Source: Centrapalus pauciflorus (taxonomy: Eukaryota > Streptophyta > Magnoliopsida > Asterales > Asteraceae). From it: DNA of 64,000 nt. Location of the stretch: assembly GCA_020465985.1 (NCBI GenBank), contig JAANYP010000163.1:460958-524957 (forward strand). The letters run 5' to 3'. Of the stretch, positions 34,419 through 44,189 are shown one piece after another (within the stretch, counting starts at the first letter, position 1; the number at the start of each line of letters is the position of its first letter). Under the pieces are notes generated by a model that was not told where the DNA came from, ran no database searches, and saw only the letters and a list, made by a program, of their open reading frames with translations. The position numbers and the translations under genes are program-made.

Positions 34419-34651
34419 GGGGCGTTTGGTTCGTTGATTTATTATTATTTACTTTTTTTGGAATTTACATTTTTATCAAAACATTTATATTTCATAGGAT
34501 TTTCATTTGGATTTCAATCCGTGTTTTGTTCGTATTAAACACATCGGGGTTCTGGGTTAGGATTTTTAGCAGAGGCGCAGAGCTGGCGCAAAGGGCACAA
34601 CCACATAGTTGCCCAACATCATCCCAATAAATCCACGAACCGAATGCACCC
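34419..34651. mobile_element. Harbinger-like MITE
   Basis: The left end ggggcgtttggttcgttgat and the reverse-complemented right end gggtgcattcggttcgtgga are terminal inverted repeats of PIF/Harbinger style (gggtgcattcggttcg). The right flank is TTA; the left flank is TTT, so the 3-bp TSD is imperfect. The 120-codon frame crossing it is not a gene. Confidence 0.55.
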
Positions 34652-34720
34652 TTAGATACGTGTACATTACATTACCTAATTAATTTAATCGGAAAGACTA
34701 TTTATAGTAAATAATATAAA

Positions 34721-35227
34721 GGGATAATTGCGCAAAAAACTACAAACTTGTCAGCTTTATGTGATTAAAACCTCAAACCATTTTTCGTTGCATTATAAAC
34801 CCCTAACTAACAAAAATTCAATAAATTAAGGTTTTATCAACGAGTAACCAGTTGAAATCGGTTATTAATCCTACGTGGACCGGTAAATAACCTACGTGGA
34901 ATTGTTGAAACCGATTGCCAAGTATTACACATCATTTAAACACTTGTAGATGATGTAATCTCGTTTAAAAATTACAATTAAAATTTATCAACAGATGTTT
35001 AAATGATGTGTAGTACTTGACAACCGGTTTCAACAATTAAAATTTATTCAACGTAGGTTATTTACCGGTCCCTGTAGCATTAATAACCGGTTTTAACCGC
35101 TTACCCATTGATAAAACCTTGATTTACTAGTTTTTAGTTTGTTCAGGGTTTTGTACGCAACGAAAAATGGTTTGAGGTTTTAATCACAAAAAACTGACAA
35201 GTTGAATGTTTTTTCCGCAATTATCCC
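34721..35227. mobile_element. Mutator-like MITE, perfect 9-bp TSD (taatataaa)
   Basis: The ends gggataattgcgcaaaaaac and (reverse complement) gggataattgcggaaaaaac begin arms of more than 150 bases, including gattaaaacctcaaacca on both sides and inverted blocks around gttatttaccggtcc. The flanks 34712-34720 and 35228-35236 are both taatataaa. It lies about 540 bp upstream of the expansin ATG. Confidence 0.9.
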
Positions 35228-35236
35228 TAATATAAA

Positions 35237-35765
35237 ATATATATACACACACAATAATACAAATTTGGTAATACATAATAAAATTCGAAAATGTTCTTGA
35301 TTGACCTTCATCATAGATGAATTATTTCACATGTGAGTGAATTGTGGAGTGAGATCGAATCAGTCATATTGATTTGAAATATATCCACAAACATATCCTA
35401 TTTATGTGTTGTTGACTTCATATGCTCCAACATACACCTACAAATTAGGGTTTGAATGTTTGTATGTTTGCACAAATATTGGGTCTCAACTTTGTTTCTT
35501 TTTATAGTTTAACCAACATCTTAGTATAAATTCCGTTTCAGTATCATATCTGATACTTAAAAACTTTCTTTATCACAGTTGTTACCGATTTCACAAACTG
35601 ATAGTGTTTTAAGTTGTTGCTACTGAAGTTGTATGCAAAATAAGCGTCGTTTTGTTTTTCTGTTCAGTATTTAAAGTTTTTTTTTATTGATCTTTGTTTA
35701 AATTATTTTCGAGTGGTTTAATTGATTTAATATTGAAATTAATATTTCCAAGTTTGTGAAGAAAA
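35237..35765 (+). promoter_or_regulatory. promoter/leader region of the expansin gene
   Basis: AT-rich sequence between the MITE and the expansin start. A TATA-like motif (agtataaat) at about 35522-35530 would give a leader of roughly 200 nt. This is a composition-based suggestion only. Confidence 0.3.
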
Positions 35766-38126
35766 ATGGGCTTAAACCTTCATGCAATATGGTTGGTTTT
35801 GGTATTGGTTGTTATGTTTGTAAACTACTCTTCATGTTCTCACCCTAAGTTGCTTGCTAAAACAAGCAATTTAGATGGTTTTTCACCAGCTTTGGCAACA
35901 TGGTATGGAGATCCAAATGGTGCAGGAAGTGGTAATTACATCTCTTTAGCTATAAAAACTTCAGGGTTTTTGTTTACTTCTTAATAGAATCATTAAGAAG
36001 TTATTCAAATGTAAACAAACATGGCTTTAGTATACTTGTTTTTATATAACACACACACACAAAGAGACCATTCTTAGAAAAATACACACATATATACCCA
36101 GAGAAATACACATTTATAGTTAGAGACATTTACGCTATCGTTCCTGATCGTATCATATTTTGGTTCATGTCGATATGTTCTTTTGAAAGATAAAGTGACC
36201 CAAGAAGTTGAAACATACCGCAGTCAAATTCACAACTACATCCTTTGGAGTAGGGATGTTAAAAAAATATCTAAACCTGATATTCTGATCCAAAAATCCA
36301 ATCTGAATTTTTCGATATCCAAAATATGGATAGTCCGAAATTCTGGATTCGGATACGGATTTTGCATACTTTCGGATTTATTCGAAAATCTGAAATCCTA
36401 TTTTTTAATTATTTTTTCTATTATTCTAAACTTTTTTGCCAAAGATTATTTGACTAACAATAGTTATATTCTTTAATTTTAAGTGTATAATGTAGTTTTA
36501 ACTTATTCATAACTTGTTTAAATACATTTTAAGTTGTTTTGACGTGTTTTTTTTTTTATTTTTTTAAGTTTAAAAAGTAATATATATTTTAGTTGACACT
36601 ATTACATTTTTATATTTTTAGTAGATATATAGATTTGTATATTTGAATTCATTTAATAATTTAATTTAAAATTTTAATTTTCGGATAATCTATATCCGAA
36701 AACCAGATACGGATTCGGACAGTAAAATTAATGTATCATGTCAACTTATTTATTTCATGTTTTTGTTAATTTTTTTGTGGAGTTTGTTTTAGCCCATTTT
36801 GAATTTTAGGAAATTCGGCTATGGGATTTTGATATATGAATTCGGTTCTCGTTTCGATTTGTGTTTTCTAGTTTGTATTATTACTTTTGGTTATTTTAAT
36901 TTAAAAATATAAATTTTCGGATCGAAATATTTTCATGCAAATTTTATTGTTGATAATTTTCGATCCAATCTGGGTTCATGTGGGTTTATCAGGTCGTGTT
37001 AAAAATCGTCAATTTAATCTACACATCGATTTTGAATTTCGAATGCAGGAGGAGCTTGCGGATGGGCTAACGATGTTCAATCACCACCATTTTCGTCGAT
37101 GATTGCAGCAGGAAATGCCAAGTTTTACTTACAAGGCAAAGGGTGTGGGACTTGTTATGAGGTACTATATAGATGAAGAAAACTTTAAAGTTTTCAATAT
37201 TCGACTAAATGATTCTTTCGTTTAACACGATATTTGCAATAACTAGTGTTCAATCGGTTAAATGTTACAGGTTCTATGCACTCGAGAGCCGTATTGCTCA
37301 AAAAAACCTATAACAGTAACCATAACTGACGAGTGCCCTGGTGCGTGTAATGACCATCCGTATGCTTTAGATTTAAGCGGAACTGCTTTTGGTGCAATGT
37401 CTAGTCCAGGCAAAGCGGACGATCTACGTAATCTAGGTCAAGTTAATATTCAATATCGAAGGTAATATACTTGTAAATAAACTTAAACTAAGGGTACACT
37501 TATAAAAAAAAGTGGAATCAAAATAAATGAAACTGAAGAAATTTAACATTGAATTTCATTCCCTTTTTCTTATTTTTAGCGTTGACTCGAGTATATCAAA
37601 AGAAATGAACTTTTAATATTCATTTGATTTTGATTTTTTGCTACCAACTTGAGATCAAAATAATGGTTATTAAAAGACATAAGTGATATAATTATTTAAA
37701 ACATCTATTTTCTCGTATTCGTTTCTTACGATTTCACTGTATCATACACATCCTGATTAATCACACATTTCCCTAATTTTGTTTTGTACCTATGTCAGGG
37801 TGAAATGCAACTATGGAAAAACGACTATCGCGTTCAAAACAGACGCAATGACAAACCCATACTGGTTTGCGACTGCAATAGAGTTTTGTGAGGGAGATGG
37901 CGGTGTAAGCTCGATCGAGATTGCACAAAATGGTTCACAACATTTCAAACGGATGCAGAACATATGGGGTGCGGTTTGGGCTGCAGACATTGACCCGTCT
38001 TTTCAAGGCCCGTTTACGTTTCGGCTAGTATCTCGAAAGAACGAAACAATTGTGGCGTCGAATGCAGTTCCAGATGGTTTTGTTCCGGGTAACACTTATT
38101 ACTCTCGAATCAATTTTAGAATTTAG
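35766..38126 (+). CDS. beta-expansin (four exons)
   Basis: A secreted cell-wall-loosening protein, 265 aa when spliced. Exons are 35766-35931, 37049-37161, 37271-37461 and 37799-38126. All borders are GT-AG and the codons stay in phase. Residues 1-25 are a signal peptide. The first domain (six-stranded barrel, GH45-like) shows ATWYGDPNGAGS, GGACGWAN, GKGCGTCYEV, TITDECPG and LDLSGTAFGAM. The second (carbohydrate-binding, CBM63-like) shows YGKTTIAFKTD, WFATAIEF and the Trp-rich MQNIWGAVWAAD. The usual HFD motif reads ALD here: the Asp is kept but His-Phe is replaced. EG-type length and exon layout fit EXPB, probably near the EXPB3 group. Intron 1 is about 1.1 kb and contains repeat-like AT-rich DNA. 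Confidence 0.92.
35932..37048 (+). other. expansin intron 1 with repeat-like insert
   Basis: Intron 1 is much longer than introns 2 (109 bp) and 3 (337 bp). From about 36250 to 36720 it carries scattered ggatatccgaaa / ttcggatac-type motifs in both orientations (for example ggattcggatacggatttt, cagatacggattcggac), resembling the body of hAT-type MITEs. No clean ends or TSD are seen. Confidence 0.45.
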
Positions 38127-38581
38127 AATCGAACCGACTGAGTCTTCAGCTTATATCATTGAGGTCTATTGATTTCATGAAAGTTACCGAGGTTGGTTTT
38201 GCAATTGATTCATTTAATCAAGAACACTTAGATAATCAAGATTTTGCCAAAGCAAGTTTTTTTAGTACTAGGAGAGAATGAAATTTGTAGCTTTGTTACA
38301 AATTATTTATTCTAGTTTTATTAATTGCAATTATGTATATATTAAATCATGCTAGAATAAGTGAAACCTAAGAGGTTGTACTAGCAATTGTTTTTTGTTA
38401 CAAAATAAATAGCGAAAGTTCATCTTTTTGTTTTTGTTATATATAAAAGTGACAAAAATTGCTTCAAATTTGGGTGATAAAAATTAAGTGACGTTAATGC
38501 CTCGTTTGACTTGTGTAATGAAAATTGACGAAATTGTAATTTCTTTTTAATTCATCACTTTGCATTCCAATGTACCAAGAG

Positions 38582-38855
38582 GGTGTTTGTTATGCGTTAT
38601 AATTGAAATTATTAGATTATTACGTTACAATAATGTAAATAACTGGTTCAAAGTGTTCGGATTGCATTCATTTATAAGTGCTTATCTGCGTTTAAAATTA
38701 ATCCTATCATACTTTTTTCATAAGTTAAAAATGTAGTTTATTTGCTTTATAAGTGATTATTTGGTCATTTTACAAGTTAAAACGCAAATCCAAACACTTT
38801 AAAAACTAATTATTTGATAACTGTGATAGCAAGCTGCAGAATCTTAACCAAACAC
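38582..38855. mobile_element. MITE, copy 2 of the pair (inverted relative to 19171)
   Basis: It starts ggtgtttgttatgcgttata and ends aaccaaacac. Its left part is the reverse complement of the right part of the copy at 19171-19515, and its right part (aaacgcaaatccaaacact) of that copy's left part. It lies about 450 bp downstream of the expansin stop. Confidence 0.55.
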
Positions 38856-39304
38856 TAAATTTTTGACAAACTTTTTATCATGCATATATTCTCCTAAACC
38901 TTTAAACTCTCGTATGTGTCTCAATATTTAATTAATTATTAGTAAATCAATTAAAAATTCAAAACATTATCCTTTTAATCGTCGTGTTTATTAAATATCT
39001 TCAAAGTATCCCTCTTAAACCCAGACAAAAGGAAAATCTTTTAGTCTCTCAAGCCAAAAAACAATCGGTCTCTTCTTTCTCCTTGAATCGACTTCCTCCT
39101 GTTCGATTTAATCAATTCTCTTTTATGTGTACTGGTTGTTTGATTCATATAAGTATGATTTAATCCTTCTTACTCTTTGTTCGATTCAGATATGTATGAT
39201 TCAATCAATTGTCTTCTTTTTCTATTACAATTGAAACTGCCATGTAAAAATGAGTAGTAAATTCATGTCATTGTTTGATTTTTGTTGCAATCAAACATGT
39301 GTAA
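38856..39304. other. AT-rich intergenic DNA
   Basis: No gene is recognised. Repeated gtatgattyaatc / tgttcgatt motifs lie at 39100-39210. Confidence 0.5.
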
Positions 39305-40608
39305 GGAAAAAAATTATGCAAAAAACCATCAATGTATAAAAAATTTCGAAAAAGTACTCCTTTCATTTTTTTTTCTGATAAGTCCATAAACCAATCAAAA
39401 CTCATAAAATCAGTCCAAATGTAAATTGTACCGTGATTAATATATTTTATAAAAAACCATCAAAGTATAAATTTTTTTCGATTAAGTCCCCATGCATTTT
39501 ATTATTATTATTATAAATTATTATTATTTTTATTGGATACTTTTTAATTACATTCAAATTATTTATTTGCGATTTAAAATTTTCGTATGATCTGAATTAC
39601 TTTTTATATTTATTTTAGATAATTAGTTTACTTTTATATTGCGATATTTATTAATAATTATATATCATATCATTGTTTATTTAGTATTATTCTATTAACT
39701 TTTTTGAGTTTTTAATTTTCAATAAAAGAAGATGATCTATTCCGATTTTTTTCAGTCGGTTCCAATTCAATTTTTTAATTTTTCGAACGAAAAAAACTTC
39801 AATTAAATTTTAATTATTTCGAATGGAGAATTGTATGATTCTTTCTGATTTTTAAGTTCTCGAGTGTATAAAAATACAACTCATTTCATTTATACAAACG
39901 AAAAATGATACAATTAATTATTTACAGTCCAAAAATACGAGAAACCTTTAACTAAAATAGCTATAGTTATTCCGATTTTTATTAATTCTGATCAGAAAAA
40001 GACGAACCCGTCCACTTTTAAGTTGTGATCGTAAATAAATGATGTAGTAATTTTTGTTTGAAAAACAGAATGGATTATCATAATTTTTTAATATTTCCGA
40101 ACTTAAAAGCTATGACCGATAGATTTTTAATTTTTTCGAATGCAACATTCTATAACTATTTATTTAATATTGAAAAATTAAATTGGAAGACATCATTGTT
40201 TTTAAAAGTTTGAAAAAAATAAAAACAGAATTGTTCGTTTTGTTTTATTTGAAAATTTTAAAATCAAAAGATTTCATATTATAATTATAAATAAACAGTG
40301 ATATATCATATAATCGTAATATATATATAAATAAATATCCAAAGTAAATATAAAATAAATACTTTTAAATCTTAAGAAAAAAATAAAATCGTAAATAAAT
40401 ATTTTTATTAAAATTAGGATACTTAATCGAAAATTTTTATACTTTGATGGTTTTACAAAATAGGTTTAACTATATTAACCTATTATAACAGGTTAAAGGG
40501 TGAATATAAAAGATTTAAGCAGCTTGGAACTTATCAGAAAAAAAAAAAAAGAAATCGTGACTTAATAAAAAAAATTTATACTTCGATGGTTTTGTGTATA
40601 ATTTTTCC
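39305..40608. mobile_element. Mutator-like MITE, same family as 15771-16718, imperfect 9-bp TSD
   Basis: The ends ggaaaaaaattatgcaaaaa and (reverse complement) ggaaaaattatacacaaaac. The right part shares a block with the right part of the 15771 element (aggtttaa..., ttataacaggt, gatttaagcag, acttatcaga). Flanks are catgtgtaa (39296-39304) and tatgtataa (40609-40617), seven of nine identical, so it is an older insertion. The interior is extremely AT-rich and non-coding. Confidence 0.7.
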
Positions 40609-40617
40609 TATGTATAA

Positions 40618-41034
40618 TGGTTGTTTGACCATGGAAATAATGTTTGACTTTTTGTTGCTATCGAAATTGCTTATCAAATATGTGTACTACCATGTGCTAA
40701 TATTATCATGAGAATATTGAAAAATGGAATATGTGTACTGCGATAATGTTCATCGAAATTGCTTGAGAATATTGAATAATATTCTCTCTAAATTATTCTC
40801 TTTTAACAAGACTAGTTTGAAATTACTTTTTGCAATGAGTTATCGGTGATTTATCACCAATATTATTTAAGTGTAATGGGATGGACTTGTTTGACCAAAA
40901 TAATCTTATTATATAATGTACAAGTTGGGTTGCGGAGTGCACACCTGTTCAAAAGTGTTTAAGATTAATTACCGGGGGTTCGGGGGCAGCGCCCCCGATA
41001 GCAGGGTTCCAGGGCAAAAATGGCTCTCAGATTA
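40618..41034 (+). mobile_element. probable Copia 5' LTR remnant
   Basis: It precedes a Copia gag start. It includes a compact GC-rich palindrome (gggggcagcgccccc at about 40982-40996), a motif I associate with plant Copia LTRs. Neither LTR border could be fixed, and no primer-binding site is seen. Confidence 0.4.
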
Positions 41035-41133
41035 CCGATTGGGATTTCGATCGTACCGTCGAAATACTTCAATCTGAAAGTGTATCATGACTCTCTAATT
41101 ATCCGAGCATTTTTGCAACCCGTATTTTCTACA
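41035..41133 (+). repeat. 99-bp direct repeat, copy 1 (Copia leader)
   Basis: Nearly identical (three or so differences) to 61086-61184 in the same orientation. It starts ccgattgggatttcgatcgt and ends cccgtattttctaca. Here it lies directly before the Copia gag ATG, so it is probably leader sequence. Confidence 0.85.
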
Positions 41134-41155
41134 ACGATTGAAGTATTCTGCAAAA

Positions 41156-41368
41156 ATGGCGCACGCAGAATCTGTGAAGGATATGACGAGCAAGTTTGAT
41201 AAATTGGCGAAGTTTGAAGGGCAAGATTTTAGACGTTTGCATTTTTTGTTGACTACCCTGAAAGTGGTGTACGTTTTGAGTACCCCCATGCCTGAATTCG
41301 CTGAAGATGAAACCATGGAAAACACGAGGAAGAGATCAAAGTGGGAAAACGATGATTACATATGCCAT
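41156..41368 (+). pseudogene. Copia retrotransposon gag, N-terminal fragment
   Basis: The ATG at 41156 starts MAHAESVKDMTSKFDKLAKF and continues with DFRRLHFLLTTLKVVYVLST, MPEFAEDETMENTRKRSKWE and NDDYICH. This is the start of a plant Ty1/copia gag; the usual WQKKM segment after DFRR is missing. The frame is interrupted at 41368/41369 by the start of a CACTA terminus. The rest of gag does not follow; Copia coding similarity resumes about 18.4 kb downstream. Confidence 0.85.
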
Positions 41369-41640
41369 CACTACTACAAATTGAAGCTAATGCAACACTT
41401 TTGATGCAACACATTTTAAAACTGTTGCTTTTTTATTTAAGTTCGCTCTAAAGCAACACATTGATAATAAGTGTTGCATATAATGATTTAATGCAACACT
41501 TTTTTTAAAGTGTTGCCATTTTTATCAAAAAAATGCAACAATTTTTAAAAGTGTTGCATATTTCAATAGAAAATGCAACACATTTTTAGAGTGTTACATT
41601 AATAATGGAAAAAATGCAACACATTTTTGGAGTGTTGCAT
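41369..41640 (+). mobile_element. CACTA (En/Spm-type) terminus 1 with subterminal gcaacac repeats
   Basis: The terminus cactactacaaa is the CACTA-type end, inserted after cat in the Copia gag. It is followed over 270 bases by at least nine copies of gcaacac or gtgttgc in both orientations, often paired as gcaacac(n)gtgttgc. Such subterminal repeats are where CACTA accessory proteins bind. The opposite end (expected tttgtagtagtg) was not found in the window. Confidence 0.75.
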
Positions 41641-41728
41641 ATCACTAATATATAAATCCCATTTTCTAAACCTAAACTGAAACCTAATAACTCTTCCCTT
41701 TCCAATTCCATCCGCCGTTTCCTACTTT

Positions 41729-42074
41729 CACTACAAGAAATCTAATATTAGAAGACAAATATTTCAGGGAGAACATATTGTTGTCTTTAAAGATATACCT
41801 TTTGAGACCACAACTGGTCCCTATATTTATTTTCAAGATATTTAACTTTTTTCAAGTTTTAGAAATGATAAGTTGTTTCTAAAAGTTTAGCGGGAATTTT
41901 CCATCGTCTACGGTGCAAGCACCATTTTTTTTTTTAAAACTCTTTAGAGACCAAAAGTTGTTTCTAATTTTAAATGAGTTTTATTAAAAAAAATATTTGA
42001 AATGACATGTCCTTCCTAAAAGTAAAACCTATTTAATTAAAGAATTTATATATACATTAATATTAATTTCTAAC

Positions 42075-42077
<3 letters not shown>
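41729..42077 (+). mobile_element. CACTA-type terminus 2
   Basis: cactacaagaaa is the classic plant CACTA terminal repeat. Subterminal motifs follow (gagaccacaactggtcc, aagttgtttctaaaag, gagaccaaaagttgtttcta). It lies within 360 bp of terminus 1 with the same orientation, so two different CACTA elements met here. No matching right end is seen. Confidence 0.65.

Positions 42078-42170
<93 letters not shown>
42078..42170. repeat. (TA)n microsatellite
   Basis: About 46 TA units. No foldback element is attached to this one. Confidence 0.95.
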
Positions 42171-42173
<3 letters not shown>

Positions 42174-43249
42174 TTTCTCCCTTCTCCCTCCAGAGACCAG
42201 CTATGGCGCCAAAGCAATCAAGCAAATGCCCTAATCGCACCTGATTGTTGATATGCCAAAATCGATTGATCACCTGATCGGCCCCAAAGCCAAAACCCAA
42301 CGATCTGACTCTGATTTCAACATATAATCGTGATTGTTGGTATCCTTGATCGCACCTGATCGTTGGCAGAACAGAACCGCCAACCGGCGGCACACAATCG
42401 ACAGCACAGTGGTATCGTCATCACTCTCGGTATAGTCGGTTCTTAACCTTTTCCAGGTTTGATTTTAATTTGGTTTAGTCTTATTATTTGATGGTATGAA
42501 TTTGTACAAATCTGGTTTCATTGTTCATTGTGCAGTTCACGATATCAGCAGTGTGCAGTTCACGATATCAGCAGTGTGCATTTTTTATCGACGAGAGCAT
42601 TCCCAAACATAAGGTACACGAATTCGACCCTACATGTTTGTTCAGGGGAGGCTTGTTCATTTAGCACTACTGATTGATCCTCAAACACTAGTGCTAGTAA
42701 CAGTAACAAATTCTCAAACGAGACAAAGTTTGGTTTAAATAGATAGATAGATAGATAGATGAATGCAAGGATTACCAGAAATATATGTTACAGTTGCCAT
42801 GGAGCTTTCTGCTGTGTATTCTCATAGTAAACAAAAGCACAATTGAAAATTGAATGGCTATAGTTCTTTTCATGACTTTGAATGATGTGTTATTCTAATT
42901 TTAAGTCGATTGCCTTTCAAGATCCACCAGTAAAGCAAACAGTATCCCCGGTCTGCTTTTCCAATTAATTGACGATCTGGATGATGTCGATGGTGAATTG
43001 GTGATCATGAAGTCCAATATTGTTATAGTGATGGTCCTGATTGATAAATTGTAAGGCTTTGTTGAGATTATGCATTGTTCTTAGTTCCAATGTAGTTTCA
43101 AGTTGTTTTACATGTTGGTTTTTTATAATTAATTATTGAACGTATCCGTCTTTGTTAAGTTTTAGCTTACATGTTCTTTATTTTTGATTTGCTGTTGAGG
43201 TGAGTATAAATTTATCAGCCTTTTGAATTAAAAGTATGCTCATTTTATG
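42171..43249. other. higher-GC segment inside the CACTA region, possibly captured untranslated DNA
   Basis: 42171-42470 is distinctly less AT-rich, has a direct repeat of tgatcgcacctgatcgttgg type (42231, 42350), and ends at a plausible donor (ttccag|gtttga). A 23-bp perfect tandem duplication (cagttcacgatatcagcag core) lies at 42529-42574 and a (GATA)n tract near 42740. No protein similarity is recognised. Confidence 0.4.
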
Positions 43250-43880
43250 CAACATTCAAACTGAAATTACAAGAACAGGGACTGCTACTGTTTCATATAA
43301 TGCAATATTCAAGCTGTTGTTGTTGTTGTTTTGAATTAAAAGACACACATCTCTATATGCAACATTCAAGCACATATATAGTACATATGACTACTAGTGT
43401 TTCATTTTAAAGCACACACATTGGATTTAATTAAACATAGACAAAGGTTGCTACCTGATTTTATGTCCCATTTACACACACACATGACTGAAACTTAAAA
43501 ATCGAAAAGCTAACTCACCATGACCAGTCAATACACACATTCATTTGCTTTATCCGCCTTTTGGGTTCTAGAAACTTCAAGTCTGCTCATTTTATGCTTG
43601 CGATTTGAGTTGAAAATGAGTATATGACTGCTACTGTTTCATTTTAAAGCACACACACTAGGTTCAACTAAACACACATTCAAGCACATAGGACAGAAAC
43701 TTAAAAATCAGGAACAGGTTGCTGTTGATTTTATGTCAAGGACATCAGAAACAACAACATTCAAGCACATATATGATAGAAACTGAAATTACAGGACAGA
43801 AACTTAGAAATCAGAAACAGCAACATTCAAGCACATATATGACAGAACTGAAATTACAGGAACAGGTTGCTGTTGTAGGT
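43250..43880. repeat. degenerate tandem repeats (cattcaagcacatatatg unit)
   Basis: Units built on acattcaagcacatatatga, followed by agaaactgaaattacaggac, recur at about 43350, 43675, 43760 and 43820. gttgctgttg and gactgctactgtttcat blocks also alternate here. Period is about 70 bases in the last part. Confidence 0.65.
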
Positions 43881-44042
43881 TCCAAAATAGAAAGTTGCTA
43901 GATCCACTTCCAAGAAAAAAAGGTATATTACACGTAACCATGTTATTTGAAATTAAATGAATTACCAAAATAGAAAGTTGCTAGATCCACTTCCATAGAA
44001 AGTTGCACATGAAACCATGTTATTTGAAATTAAATGAATTAC

Positions 44043-44151
44043 CTGAAAGTGCTGCTAGATCTTCCAAGGACAGACCTCTTTGAGAAAAACTTTGTTGAAG
44101 TAGAGTTATGTTGAAGGTAGGAGCTGGTAGTTGTGTGGTTTCACTAGCCTT
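44043..44151 (-). pseudogene. class III peroxidase exon fragment (captured)
   Basis: The minus strand encodes KASETTQLPAPTFNITLLQQ followed by SFSQRGLSLEDLAALS and a GT donor (ctttcag|gtaatt). This matches the plant class III peroxidase segment between the distal and proximal heme regions (LPAPTFN...GL..DLVALSG) and its conserved intron position. The next exon with the proximal His (GGHT) is not found downstream. Upstream it is joined without an intron, in a different frame, to glycine-rich-domain protein sequence at 44156. It is a fragment, not a working enzyme. Confidence 0.85.
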
Positions 44152-44155
44152 AAAG

Positions 44156-44189
44156 TCCCCACTGCATTGTGGTTCTTGTAAAGCCATTA
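44156..44189 (-). pseudogene. GRDP/DUF1399 fragment, downstream piece
   Basis: Encodes GFTRTTMQWG, the continuation (compare GFSGTTKQWEE in the family) of the exon at 56539-56800. The two parts are separated by the 12.3-kb gypsy insertion, whose CATTA duplication lies at both borders. Immediately after QWG the sequence switches to the peroxidase fragment. Confidence 0.7.

Noticed and set aside
34268..34630. 120-codon plus-strand frame with hydrophobic segments
   Set aside because: It runs across the border of a Harbinger-like MITE, and the hydrophobicity comes from T-rich DNA.
42070..42393. 107-codon minus-strand frame MPPVGGSVLPTIRCDQGYQQ…
   Set aside because: Half of it is (TA)n translation. 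The rest shows no recognisable domain, although the segment itself may be captured DNA.
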